The notes beneath the pieces are model-generated. The model ran no database searches. It saw only the letters and a program-made list of their open reading frames with translations, and was not told the DNA's origin. The position numbers and the translations under genes are program-made. From Hyphomicrobiales bacterium (GTDB lineage Bacteria; Pseudomonadota; Alphaproteobacteria; Rhizobiales; Xanthobacteraceae): a stretch of DNA of 64,000 nucleotides. Positions within the stretch are counted from its first letter, which is position 1, and every line of letters starts with the position of its first letter. Of the stretch, positions 16,533 to 24,146 are shown piece after piece. The stretch lies in contig JAFKKM010000024.1 in NCBI GenBank assembly GCA_017305555.1, forward strand, positions 1-64,000, written 5' to 3'.

Positions 16533-18098
16533 GGAAATCACTTCATCCGAAGGCGGACATTCCGTCCGCTCGCCCTCTCCCAGGGAGAGCGCCGGCCACT
16601 CGATGGGTTGCCCGAGCAGTTCCTCGAACATTGAGCGACAGTCATTTAGGGATGGCATGTCGTAACACCAAGCCCGCTTAGTGATTCCCGGCTCACTTTC
16701 GATCACGGGGCGTGACTTGCGAATCTCGGGTGCGAGTTTCAATAGCCGCGCGCCGAATTCTGCCGGACCGCGCTTTCGCCCCACACCAATACGAGCCGAC
16801 GCCTTGATGTATTCCTCATAGAGGTCCGCGCATACGACTCGCGCCGGCCAATCATCCCCCTCCATTAGCCGATTAAACCAAAAATCATCGATCGTATCGA
16901 GCGATCGCACCTTTTGCTCAAGTAGGGCTTGTGTTTGGGGAACGCGCCAGAGATCGACATTCTTAAGGTCGAAGTTCAGGAGATCATACAGCAGGCGCGC
17001 GCGCCCCCCTCTATTAAGCTCATCATCCATTTCCGCAAAGTATTCGCGCTTTTGCATCGACGCGTCGCCCACGTCCAAAATGCAGAAACGGCGCTCATCG
17101 AGTCCGGCGGGCACAACCCATCCCTCATTCGAGGTCATGATAACGCGCAAAAAATTCCGCATTCGAATCGAATCAACACCTTTCGATTCGATCATCTGTG
17201 TTTCGGAAGTGATAAGACCTTTTAAACGTCCCTCGCCTCCCTTGTCGCCCGCCCATATGGCTTCATCGGACTGCAGTAGTAGGCAACTCGCCATATGCGA
17301 ATTGAACTGCCCGGTGACATACCGCGCATCATCGACCTGAAAGTAATGCGATGAGAATAGCGAACCGATCACCTCACCAACCTTGCTTTTTCCTGTCCCG
17401 CGTTTGCCTCGGAGCACCAACGCAATCCCGAGTCGTTCGCGCGGCTTTTGCACCAGATGCGCCATCCAGCCGAAAACGTAATCGAATAGTTTCGGATCGC
17501 TGGCGCAAACGTTGATGAATAGGTGATCGCGAAAACGCCCATAGGTTCCACCATCCGGGGACGGCTCAACATCGAACCCACGCCAGAAATTCAGGTAGTT
17601 CGGTGTGCCTGGCGCCCCATCGGGATTGGGAAAAAACTCGATTCCATCATATTGGCGGCGATCGCGGTGTGAGTGCCAAGCCTTAGCCCAACTGACTGAT
17701 TTAATCTTGCCGTCGGCTCCGACGATCTCGGTGCGCCGGTTCGCAAACCATGAATTCATGGATTCAAACGACATTACCCGAACACGGTCGTTTACCGGCC
17801 CGTTCGGTTGCTCATTGATCACCACGGCTTTGCCGCCCCAAATTGCTAGCGCGTAGTTCCGGTTGATTTCGGCAACGTCGAAGCCCCAAGAACGGGGGGA
17901 TGCAGCTTCAGCGTCGGAGGGCTTGTCATCGCCAACGGGCGGGACGGCAACATCGTCTTCACCCTCGATTAGGTTCACAATGTCCTTATCCCACTGTGTT
18001 GCATTGAGACTAGAAAGCGAAACCCCGCCACTGAGGGCGGGGTTTGCGGAAATAGTCTCGGCGGCGGACTCTCGGCCGCCATTTGGAAGATCAGACAT
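16527..18098 (-). CDS. SF3/DUF5906-type replicative helicase (phage/satellite replication protein)
   Basis: 523 residues from the ATG at 18098 (GAGG upstream); the frame extends to a TTG at 18146. The helicase core shows Walker A GKRGTGKS (about 231-238), Walker B LLLQSDE (about 273-279), and the later LRVIMTSNEGWVVPAGLDERRF, the sensor/arginine region of superfamily 3 helicases. The preceding NYALAIWGGKAVVINEQ and FWRGFDVEPSPDG are usual in DUF5906 proteins. No separate primase active site is seen. It likely melts or unwinds the element's origin, for which the iteron array at its 3' end is the obvious candidate. Confidence 0.85.
   Translation of the reverse strand: MSDLPNGGRESAAETISANPALSGGVSLSSLNATQWDKDIVNLIEGEDDVAVPPVGDDKPSDAEAASPRSWGFDVAEINRNYALAIWGGKAVVINEQPNGPVNDRVRVMSFESMNSWFANRRTEIVGADGKIKSVSWAKAWHSHRDRRQYDGIEFFPNPDGAPGTPNYLNFWRGFDVEPSPDGGTYGRFRDHLFINVCASDPKLFDYVFGWMAHLVQKPRERLGIALVLRGKRGTGKSKVGEVIGSLFSSHYFQVDDARYVTGQFNSHMASCLLLQSDEAIWAGDKGGEGRLKGLITSETQMIESKGVDSIRMRNFLRVIMTSNEGWVVPAGLDERRFCILDVGDASMQKREYFAEMDDELNRGGRARLLYDLLNFDLKNVDLWRVPQTQALLEQKVRSLDTIDDFWFNRLMEGDDWPARVVCADLYEEYIKASARIGVGRKRGPAEFGARLLKLAPEIRKSRPVIESEPGITKRAWCYDMPSLNDCRSMFEELLGQPIEWPALSLGEGERTECPPSDEVISV
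18020..18045 (-). terminator. Perfect hairpin near the 5' end of the helicase gene
   Basis: AAACCCCGCC and GGCGGGGTTT form a 10-bp perfect stem with a 6-base loop, read on the minus strand as a stem followed by CGCTTTCT. It falls within the first 30 codons of the annotated helicase. It could be an attenuator or a structured leader; an in-frame GTG at about codon 41 preceded by AAGGA is an alternative start that would put the hairpin in the leader. Confidence 0.45.
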
Positions 18099-18177
18099 CT
18101 TGAAGGCCTCGCCCGATTGGGCACCAATGACGAAAAACCACGGCAATCAACGGTAAGGAAAATTGCCCAACTCAGAA

Positions 18178-18194
18178 CTAAGCCATTGATTTAT
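18178..18194 (-). repeat. Right copy of terminal inverted repeat inside attR
   Basis: CTAAGCCATTGATTTAT, the inverse of the left copy at 7286-7302 apart from one base. It lies 15 bases from attR, just outside the helicase gene. Confidence 0.7.
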
Positions 18195-18209
18195 TGTGAC
18201 AGCACTAGT

Positions 18210-18227
18210 CCGCCCCTGGGCACCATT
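18210..18227. other. attR core of the integrated element
   Basis: CCGCCCCTGGGCACCATT, identical to the tRNA-Phe 3' end at 7251-7268. No tRNA body precedes it, so this copy is only the duplicated end and marks the right junction with the host chromosome. Confidence 0.9.
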
Positions 18228-18529
18228 CATTCCCCAACCTCCCGTTTTATCAGTGGCTTATTGGGCGGCGTGTGATGGCGACCGCGCTGCAGGCCATGAA
18301 GTGGCGCCCTCCTGATCTGGCCGCGCCCCGCCGAGATAGCAGCTGGGCGGCTGTTTCGCTCGACAAACGGATTGCATTTGAACGATGGCTCGGTCCGTCC
18401 GACTATCTATCGACAGGCTGTCGCCAGTCGGCGGGCCCGATAGCATCGATCTGCAAAAGTCAGGCAACGGTGAGCAGCATTGAGGCCGAGATAGACAAAT
18501 AAGGCCAGCGCGCTCGGAAGGAGGGGCCC
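18228..18529. other. Gene-free host sequence right of the element
   Basis: About 300 bases between attR and the MAPEG gene. A 76-codon frame at 18272-18502 has no ribosome-binding site or recognisable composition. I see no clear RNA gene or repeat. It ends with the strong AAGGAGGGG ribosome-binding site of the next gene. Confidence 0.5.
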
Positions 18530-18934
18530 TTGAGCAATACTGCCTTTGCATTGATCGGCTTCATCGCTTGGACGCTTTTTTTACTGGTGCTGATGGAGAC
18601 GATCCGGACCTATCTGGTTGTGACCGGCCGGGTTCCGGCAAACGGCTTCACCCCGGACAACGGCAATCTGTCGCCCTTCATGCAACGGCTTGCTCGCGCC
18701 CATGCGAACTGCCTTGAGGGACTACCGATCTTCGGCGGCCTGCTGGTCTTTGCGCTTCTGCTCGACAAGGCGGCGATAACGGATTCACTCGCGCTGTGGC
18801 TGCTTGCGGCACGCGTCGTGCAATCCGTCATCCATCTGGTGTCGACCAGCGTCGTCGCCGTCAGCCTACGATTCACGGCCTTCGCCGTGCAGATGGCAAT
18901 CGGCGTTTACTGGGCTTTCCAGTTCATTTTCTGA
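18530..18934 (+). CDS. MAPEG family membrane protein
   Basis: 134 residues with four hydrophobic segments (about 5-25, 60-78, 84-104, 112-132), the topology of MAPEG proteins related to microsomal glutathione transferases. RLARAHANCLEGLPIFGGLLVFALLL is the characteristic middle block (Arg/His then N-x-x-E). It begins with a TTG codon preceded by GGAAGGAGGGG. The usual activity of the family is glutathione-dependent detoxification; bacterial members are mostly uncharacterised. Confidence 0.8.
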   Translation: MSNTAFALIGFIAWTLFLLVLMETIRTYLVVTGRVPANGFTPDNGNLSPFMQRLARAHANCLEGLPIFGGLLVFALLLDKAAITDSLALWLLAARVVQSVIHLVSTSVVAVSLRFTAFAVQMAIGVYWAFQFIF

Positions 18935-19103
18935 GGCCTGCCCCTCCCTGACAGACGATCCGTTGCACTCAATCTAAAGATTGATTGATCAGATATGTTT
19001 TGCGCCATAGGCTCGCTGACAATCGCGACGCCGACTGACGTGAGCGATTGAGGCGGCGCCCGCCCTGCGCGGACGCGCATGTAATGTGACAAGGACAAGA
19101 TAA

Positions 19104-19706
19104 ATGGCGGAAATACTGGGCCCCCAGAAATTGGGGCCGCTGACGGCGTTTGTCGGCGAATGGGAAGGTAATTTTGGCGTCGATCTTTCGTATCGCAACA
19201 AGGACGACGATACAATTCAGACCAGCTACTTCGAAAAGGCGTGGTTTCGCCCAATCCCGATCGTCGAGAACGGCCAGCAAACCATGGAAGGCTTGAACTA
19301 CAGCATGACGGCATGGCGTCATGGCGAGGAAGCCATGGATCCGTTCCATGACGAGGTCGGCTATCTGCTGTGGGACAAGGCGCACGGACAGGTGATCCGT
19401 TGCTTTGCGGTGCCGCGCGGGCTTGCGATCCTGGCCGGTGGCGCAGCCAAACCGCGCGACAAGTCGTTCGCGCTGAAGGCCGAGCCCGGCGCCAAGGGTT
19501 ATGGCCTGGCGCAAAATCAATATCTGCTCGAGCGGGCCGAGGCGACCGCGTTCGAATGTTCGTTCACCTTCAACGACGACGGCACCTTCAGCTACACGTC
19601 GGACCTCGTGCTGAAACTGGCGGCGACCGGCACCACGATGCACCATACCGATCGCAACACGCTGCATCGGACCAAGCGCATCCATCCGAGCGCCGAATTC
19701 AACTGA
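19104..19706 (+). CDS. Nitrobindin-like heme-binding beta-barrel protein
   Basis: 200 residues. The start PLTAFVGEWEGNFGVDLSY matches the opening strand of FABP-like/nitrobindin barrels (fLxGxWxGxG), followed by many alternating beta segments (YFEKAWFRPIPIV, VGYLLWDKAHGQVIRCFAV, AFECSFTFNDDGTFSYTSD). The terminal HHTDRNTLHR includes histidines that could bind heme. Such proteins bind ferric heme and may handle NO or peroxynitrite. Assignment rests on overall pattern, so alternative lipocalin-like roles are possible. Confidence 0.6.
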   Translation: MAEILGPQKLGPLTAFVGEWEGNFGVDLSYRNKDDDTIQTSYFEKAWFRPIPIVENGQQTMEGLNYSMTAWRHGEEAMDPFHDEVGYLLWDKAHGQVIRCFAVPRGLAILAGGAAKPRDKSFALKAEPGAKGYGLAQNQYLLERAEATAFECSFTFNDDGTFSYTSDLVLKLAATGTTMHHTDRNTLHRTKRIHPSAEFN

Positions 19707-19734
19707 CGCAGTCCGGATCGCTTAGCCCCGGCCG

Positions 19735-20136
19735 TCAAGCACTGCGGCCGGGAAACGCGCGTTGCATCGCCTTGGCCGCCTCGTCCATCTGCGCGGCCAT
19801 GTAGCCGGCGATGGCGTGCGGCAGCACGTCGACGATCCACACCAGCCGGCAACGCTCTTCGCCGTCGGGGATCACCTGCACCGAAGCGCTGTGCTGCGCC
19901 ACGCGCTCGCTTGTCACCGCATAGACCAGACGCTGCTGCGCGTCGTCGCAATCGACCAGCATTTCGCGCGCAACGGTGCCGTTGGCGAACGAGACCATAC
20001 GCGCGTCGCCGTCGAGTTTGGTCTCAAGCACGAAGCCCGGCACCAGCCGCGTATGCAGTGCGCCGAAATCGCGCACGGCTGACCACACGTCGGCGGCGGG
20101 CGCGTCGAGTGCGACGTCTTTATGAATGGAGGCCAT
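19735..20136 (-). CDS. SRPBCC family protein (polyketide cyclase/START-like)
   Basis: 133 residues with the SRPBCC start VALDAPAADVWSAVRDFGALH, a central GDARMVSFANGTVAREMLVDCDD, and the long C-terminal helix GYMAAQMDEAAKAMQRAF. The fold encloses a hydrophobic cavity that binds ligands; the substrate is unknown. It is downstream of the AraC-VOC pair on the same strand, separated from them by a family B repeat. Confidence 0.78.
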   Translation of the reverse strand: MASIHKDVALDAPAADVWSAVRDFGALHTRLVPGFVLETKLDGDARMVSFANGTVAREMLVDCDDAQQRLVYAVTSERVAQHSASVQVIPDGEERCRLVWIVDVLPHAIAGYMAAQMDEAAKAMQRAFPGRSA

Positions 20137-20174
20137 GGGGGCTCCTTCTTTCCTCTCGACAAACGATTATGAGT

Positions 20175-20290
20175 CGTCATTGCGAGCGAAGCGAAGCAAT
20201 CCAAAAGCCCCCACCCCAACCCTCCCCCGCAAGCGGGAGAGGGAGAAGAAAGACTGGATTGCTTCGTCGCTATCGCTCCTCGCAATGACG
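20175..20290. repeat. Dispersed repeat family B, copy with insert
   Basis: Inverted ends CGTCATTGCGAGCGAAGCG and CTCCTCGCAATGACG bound the element, with inner GAAGCAATCC and GGATTGCTTCGTCGCTA. The same ends occur at 55145-55228. The centre here holds an extra GC-rich palindrome (CCCTCCCCCGCAAGCGGGAG). Confidence 0.75.
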
Positions 20291-20299
20291 ATCCAAACC

Positions 20300-20659
20300 T
20301 TACGTACACACCGCCTCGACGTTGTTGCCGTCGGGATCGAACAGGAACGCGGCGTGATAGGTCGGGCCGTAATCCGCACGCGGACCAGCACCGCCGTTGT
20401 CGCGGCCGCCGGCTTTCAGCCCTTCACGATGAAACGCGGCGATAGCAGCGTGATCCTTGGCGCGGAATGCGACGTGGGCACCCTTGCCACTCGCTTTCTT
20501 GTCGAGATGCAGCCACAGCGCCGGCGCATCCTTGGGTCCGAAGCCGGCGCCGCTGTCGTCGTGCGAACACAACACGAAGCCGAGCGGTTTCAGCGCTGCC
20601 GTATAAAACCGCACGCTGGCGTCGAGGTCTTTCACCTTGAGTCCGATATGGTCGTACAT
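20300..20659 (-). CDS. VOC family protein (glyoxalase/dioxygenase fold)
   Basis: 119 residues starting MYDHIGLKVKDLDASVRFY, the first beta-alpha-beta unit of the vicinal oxygen chelate fold, and ending YHAAFLFDPDGNNVEAVC with the typical D-P-D-G-N-x-E metal-ligand strand. His at the start and Glu at the end could bind the metal. GGAGA lies 7 bases before the ATG. The gene begins 46 bases after the AraC gene stop, so the regulator and enzyme are probably one transcript. Confidence 0.85.
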   Translation of the reverse strand: MYDHIGLKVKDLDASVRFYTAALKPLGFVLCSHDDSGAGFGPKDAPALWLHLDKKASGKGAHVAFRAKDHAAIAAFHREGLKAGGRDNGGAGPRADYGPTYHAAFLFDPDGNNVEAVCT

Positions 20660-20705
20660 GAAGATTCTCCATCGGCGCGACACTGCGCCGTTGAAGCAAC
20701 CCTAC

Positions 20706-21551
20706 TCAGCCCCGCGCCAGCCGTTCTTGGAGAATCTTGCGGTCGCCTTTCGAGGCCTTGCGGAAGTCACGCGGGGAGACGCCGGCGGCACGATGAAAGG
20801 TCCGCACGAAATTCGACAGATCGCCGAAGCCGACATCATAGGCGATGTCGGTGATGGTCCGCTCCTCGTCGGCCAGAAGCCGCGCGGCGTGGCGCAGCCG
20901 CGAACGCACCAGATACTGATGCGGCGTCACCCCGAGCGCATCGGAAAACGTGCGCAGGAAATGAAACGGGCTAACGCCCGCCTCATGTGCCGCGTCGGCC
21001 AGATCGATCGGCCGATGCGACTGTTCGTCGATCCACATCGCGGTCTCCACCGCGCGCCTGCGGTCGCGAGCCTGCCCGCCAGGCGGTTTGCGCTCGCCGC
21101 TAGACACCGTTTCAGCCAAACGGTTCGCCAGCACAAAGCCGGCCTCGTCGAGGCCGATATCGCTGCGGCCGTCGACGATGGATTGCGCCAGTTCGCCGAT
21201 CACCATCAGTTGCGGCAACGGCGGCAGCGCACCTTGCCGCCATGCCTCGGCATTGACCTCCAGACCATCGACCAGATCCGGCGCCAGCGCGAAGGCGAGG
21301 CACTCGTCGCCGCAATCGTGATGGTCGTGGGTGCAGGTGTATTCGTCGCCCGGATGGCCGACCAGAAACGAGCCGGCAATCAGTTCATGGTGTCGTCCGC
21401 GCGTGACACAACCAAAACTGCCCTTGCGGACATAGGCGATGGAATGCTGCCGATGCTCCTCGGCGAACGGCCGGTCGCCGCGCGTCGCCTCGCAGCGATA
21501 GTCGGTTACCGTCAGCGTCGCGTTCTGGAACAGGGTGGTCGCGGCCATCAC
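20706..21551 (-). CDS. AraC family transcriptional regulator
   Basis: 281 residues with an N-terminal cupin-like sensing region ([20 protein letters not shown]) and a C-terminal double helix-turn-helix (about 180-268): [19 protein letters not shown] and [20 protein letters not shown], ending GVSPRDFRK. It likely controls the VOC gene immediately downstream on the same strand. Two consecutive ATG codons begin the frame. Confidence 0.88.
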   Translation of the reverse strand: MMAATTLFQNATLTVTDYRCEATRGDRPFAEEHRQHSIAYVRKGSFGCVTRGRHHELIAGSFLVGHPGDEYTCTHDHHDCGDECLAFALAPDLVDGLEVNAEAWRQGALPPLPQLMVIGELAQSIVDGRSDIGLDEAGFVLANRLAETVSSGERKPPGGQARDRRRAVETAMWIDEQSHRPIDLADAAHEAGVSPFHFLRTFSDALGVTPHQYLVRSRLRHAARLLADEERTITDIAYDVGFGDLSNFVRTFHRAAGVSPRDFRKASKGDRKILQERLARG

Positions 21552-21561
21552 GAAATTCTAC

Positions 21562-21608
21562 CGCGTTTTCAAGCGAAGTGGATACCGGTTCGCGTCAAGA
21601 AAACGCGA
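21562..21608. repeat. Dispersed repeat family C, copy 1
   Basis: GCGTTTTCAAGCGAAGTGG followed by ATACCGGTTCGCGTCAAG and AAAACGCG. Nearly identical blocks occur at 60867-60970 and, in degenerate form, at 56773-56818. It lies in the divergent interval between the AraC and nitronate monooxygenase genes. Confidence 0.7.
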
Positions 21609-21756
21609 CAAACCAGGATTGCCGGAAAAGGCCCGCGCAACGCGCTTTCCGCGCCGCAACCGAGAGGTTGTTTCCGCCCGTTCCCGTGTGCCACACTTCG
21701 GCCAGTTCCGTTCCCGTCGGTAGCGGCGAAGTCCGCTCGATATTCTGGAGGTCAGC

Positions 21757-22761
21757 GTGAAGACAGCGATCACTGAACTGTTCGGCATTCAGCATCCCAT
21801 CATTCAGGGCGGGATGCATTTCGTCGGCTTCGCCGAACTGGCGTCGGCGGTGTCGAACGCCGGCGGCCTCGGCATCATCACCGGCCTGACCCAGAAGACA
21901 CCGGAACTGCTGGCGAAGGAAATCGCCCGCTGCCGCGACATGACCGACAAGCCGTTCGGCGTGAACCTCACCTTCCTGCCGACCTTCGCCAAGCCGCCTT
22001 ATCCGGAATACATCGCCGCCATCAAGGAAGGCGGCATCAAGGCTGTGGAAACCGCCGGCCGCAGTCCTGAGGAATACATGCTGGCGCTCAAGGCCGCGGG
22101 CATCAAGGTGATCCACAAATGCACCTCGGTGCGACATTCGCTGAAGGCCGAGAAGATCGGCTGCGACGCGGTCAGCGTGGACGGCTTCGAGTGCGGCGGC
22201 CACCCCGGCGAGGACGATGTTCCGAACATGATCCTGCTGCCGCGCGCGGCGGACGAACTGAAGATTCCGTTCGTCGCCTCCGGCGGCATGGCCGATGCGC
22301 GCAGCCTGGTCGCGGCACTGGCGATGGGCGCCTCGGGCATGAACATGGGCACCCGCTTCATGGCCACCAAGGAAGCGCCGATCCACGACAACGTCAAACA
22401 GGCGCTGGTGAAGGCAACCGAACTCGACACCCGCCTGATCATGCGCGCGCTGCGCAACACCGAGCGCGTGCTGAGGAACAAGAACGTCGACCGCTTGATT
22501 GAGATCGAGCGCGAAAAGGGCGCGAATCTGAAGATCGACGACATCATGGATCAGGTCGCGGGCGTCTATCCGCGCGTGATGATCGACGGCGACATGGATG
22601 CCGGCGCGTGGAGCTGCGGCATGATGGTCGGCCTCATCAACGACATCCCGACCGTGAAGGATCTGATCGACCGTATCATGCGCGATGCCGAACGCATCAT
22701 CCGCGGCCGCCTTACCGGCTTCCTCGACGGCAACATCGCCGTCGACGCGCGGGTGGCGTGA
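21757..22761 (+). CDS. Nitronate monooxygenase (2-nitropropane dioxygenase-like)
   Basis: 334 residues, TIM-barrel FMN protein of the NMO family, which oxidises alkyl nitronates to aldehydes and nitrite. Landmarks are QHPIIQGGMHFVGFAELASA and GGLGIITG at the N-terminus, FGVNLTFLP, the phosphate/catalytic block VDGFECGGHPGEDD with the conserved His, and IPFVASGGMADARSLVAAL. It starts with GTG preceded by GGAGG. Transcribed alone. Confidence 0.87.
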   Translation: MKTAITELFGIQHPIIQGGMHFVGFAELASAVSNAGGLGIITGLTQKTPELLAKEIARCRDMTDKPFGVNLTFLPTFAKPPYPEYIAAIKEGGIKAVETAGRSPEEYMLALKAAGIKVIHKCTSVRHSLKAEKIGCDAVSVDGFECGGHPGEDDVPNMILLPRAADELKIPFVASGGMADARSLVAALAMGASGMNMGTRFMATKEAPIHDNVKQALVKATELDTRLIMRALRNTERVLRNKNVDRLIEIEREKGANLKIDDIMDQVAGVYPRVMIDGDMDAGAWSCGMMVGLINDIPTVKDLIDRIMRDAERIIRGRLTGFLDGNIAVDARVA

Positions 22762-22781
22762 GAGCGCAAGAACGCGAACAA

Positions 22782-22950
22782 TCGTCGTCCCCGCGTAGGC
22801 GGGGACCCATAACCTCAGCCTCGATGATGATCCTAGGCTCGGGTTACAGGCACTTTCTGTATCACGATTGCTGCGGAGTCTGGGTCCCCGCCTGCGCGGG
22901 GACGACGACTTCGTATGGCACGTCTCATCAAACGACTTTTCGGTCAGCCC
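22782..22950. repeat. Dispersed palindromic repeat family A, copy 3 with extended flank
   Basis: TCGTCGTCCCCGCG at the left and CGCGGGGACGACGA at the right, then GCACGTCTCATCAAACGA and TTTTCGG. The extended flank GCACGTCTCATCAAACGA also follows the copy at 24031-24096, so these two copies bracket the GST gene in the same orientation. Confidence 0.7.
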
Positions 22951-22970
22951 TTCACGACGACGCGGTCGCG

Positions 22971-23921
22971 CTACTGCCCGATCGCGGGACGAATCGTAAA
23001 ACCCGCGCGCGGGAAATGGACGTGGGCGGTGCCGATCAGCGCATCGTCGCGACGGATGGCGATGCCGTCGCGATCGATCGCCACCAACTCGCCTTCCACC
23101 GGATCGAAGCCCCAATCGTCAGGCGTCACCGTGAGGCGCATCCCGATCCGGAATGTTCCGATGTCGCTCGACGGCGGCAGCGTCATCGGCCCGGAATCGC
23201 GGGCGATCGCCAGCGCCGCCTCCGGCGCCAGCTCTCGCGAAGCGCCGTGGCCGATAGCGTCGAGCCGCGCCAGCCACGCCGCGATGTGCGGATAAGCGTC
23301 GAGCCCAGCTTCGTCGCCAAGATTGCCGCGCGCGTACCACAGCGGATGATAGGCCGCGAGATCGGCTACCGACAGCGCCGCACCGGCGAGGAAGGCGCGG
23401 CCGTCGTCCAGCGCCTGTTCCAGCCGCGCCAGATGAATGGCGAACTGCGCGCGCAGGTCCGGCACCCGCGCCTTCATCCGCACGCTGTCCCAGCGGTCGT
23501 ACTTGCCGGCGGTGAAGCGCGCGCGGTCGGCATGCAATTCCGGCGGGAAACGGTCGCCGTGCAGCCCGAACACCAGTCCCAGCGCATCGGCGAACAGATA
23601 ATGGTCGGCCCACCCCGCCAGCATCTCCGCCCGGCCTGCGCTCTCGGCCGGGAAAATCGTCGGGTTCGGGTGGCGACGCTCCAACTCGCGTAGGATGCGG
23701 CGGGTGTCGCAATAGATGTCGGCGCCGACCTGCATCACCGGAATGCGGCGATAGCCGCCGGTCAACGCGGTGAGGCCCGGCTTCGGCGCCACGCGCGGCT
23801 GCTCCACCGCGAGCCACGACAAGCCCTTGAATCCGAGCGCAAGGCGGACCTTCTCGGCGAAGGGCGAGCGCGGATAGTGATGCAGGATGATGTCGTTCTC
23901 CGCCACGCCGGGCTCCACCAC
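22971..23921 (-). CDS. Glutathione S-transferase family protein with C-terminal extension
   Basis: 316 residues. The N-terminal thioredoxin-like domain starts ILHHYPRSPFAEKVRLALG with the usual Ser-Pro-Phe turn, followed by YRRIPVMQVGADIYCDTRRI (cis-Pro and the Asp pair of the GSH site). The helical domain has FLAGAALSVADLAAYHPLWY, the N-capping box of GSTs. About 80 extra residues at the C-terminus (from about 240) form a beta-rich tail not found in most GSTs. The gene is bracketed by two directly oriented family A repeats. Confidence 0.82.
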   Translation of the reverse strand: MVEPGVAENDIILHHYPRSPFAEKVRLALGFKGLSWLAVEQPRVAPKPGLTALTGGYRRIPVMQVGADIYCDTRRILRELERRHPNPTIFPAESAGRAEMLAGWADHYLFADALGLVFGLHGDRFPPELHADRARFTAGKYDRWDSVRMKARVPDLRAQFAIHLARLEQALDDGRAFLAGAALSVADLAAYHPLWYARGNLGDEAGLDAYPHIAAWLARLDAIGHGASRELAPEAALAIARDSGPMTLPPSSDIGTFRIGMRLTVTPDDWGFDPVEGELVAIDRDGIAIRRDDALIGTAHVHFPRAGFTIRPAIGQ

Positions 23922-24030
23922 GAGTCATGGTCCGAAGGCCATTGTGCGCCGGTGACGGGCAATTGCAACCTTTGTACGTGACGTTCGCTTAAGACTGTAT
24001 CGGGTCGCGGCTAAGGCCAGTCACACCTCA

Positions 24031-24096
24031 GCGTCGTCCCTGCGCGGGGACGACGACTTTTGTGTCGCACGTCTCATCAAACGAGCTTTTGGCCAG
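24031..24096. repeat. Shortened family A repeat, copy 4
   Basis: CGTCGTCCCTGCGCGGGGAC followed by GTCGCACGTCTCATCAAACG, sharing its right flank with the copy at 22782-22950 but lacking the long centre. Located upstream of the GST gene. Confidence 0.65.
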
Positions 24097-24146
24097 ACAC
24101 TCCGGATAGCAACTTCGCATCCATATGGCTGCGTCGCACGAAACCC

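Larger units (their letters stand above)
7251..18227. mobile_element. Integrated capsid-encoding satellite-like element (about 11 kb)
   Basis: Bounded by 18-bp direct repeats at the tRNA-Phe gene, with a tyrosine integrase at the left end and a helicase at the right end. All genes are on the minus strand: helicase, 86-residue protein, tape-measure-like protein, three unknown proteins, a 75-residue protein, fused prohead protease-capsid, AlpA-like regulator and integrase. No terminase, portal, connector, tail tube, baseplate, holin or endolysin is visible. This composition resembles phage satellites (P4- or PICI-like in having integrase, AlpA and helicase) more than a complete or randomly decayed prophage. 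Dependence on a helper is inference. Confidence 0.8.

Noticed and set aside
7251-18227. Interpretation as a gene transfer agent cluster
   Set aside because: GTAs keep terminase, portal and complete tail genes and are not flanked by att repeats with an integrase.
18272-18502. 76-codon frame right of attR
   Set aside because: No ribosome-binding site and no recognisable pattern; composition not convincing.
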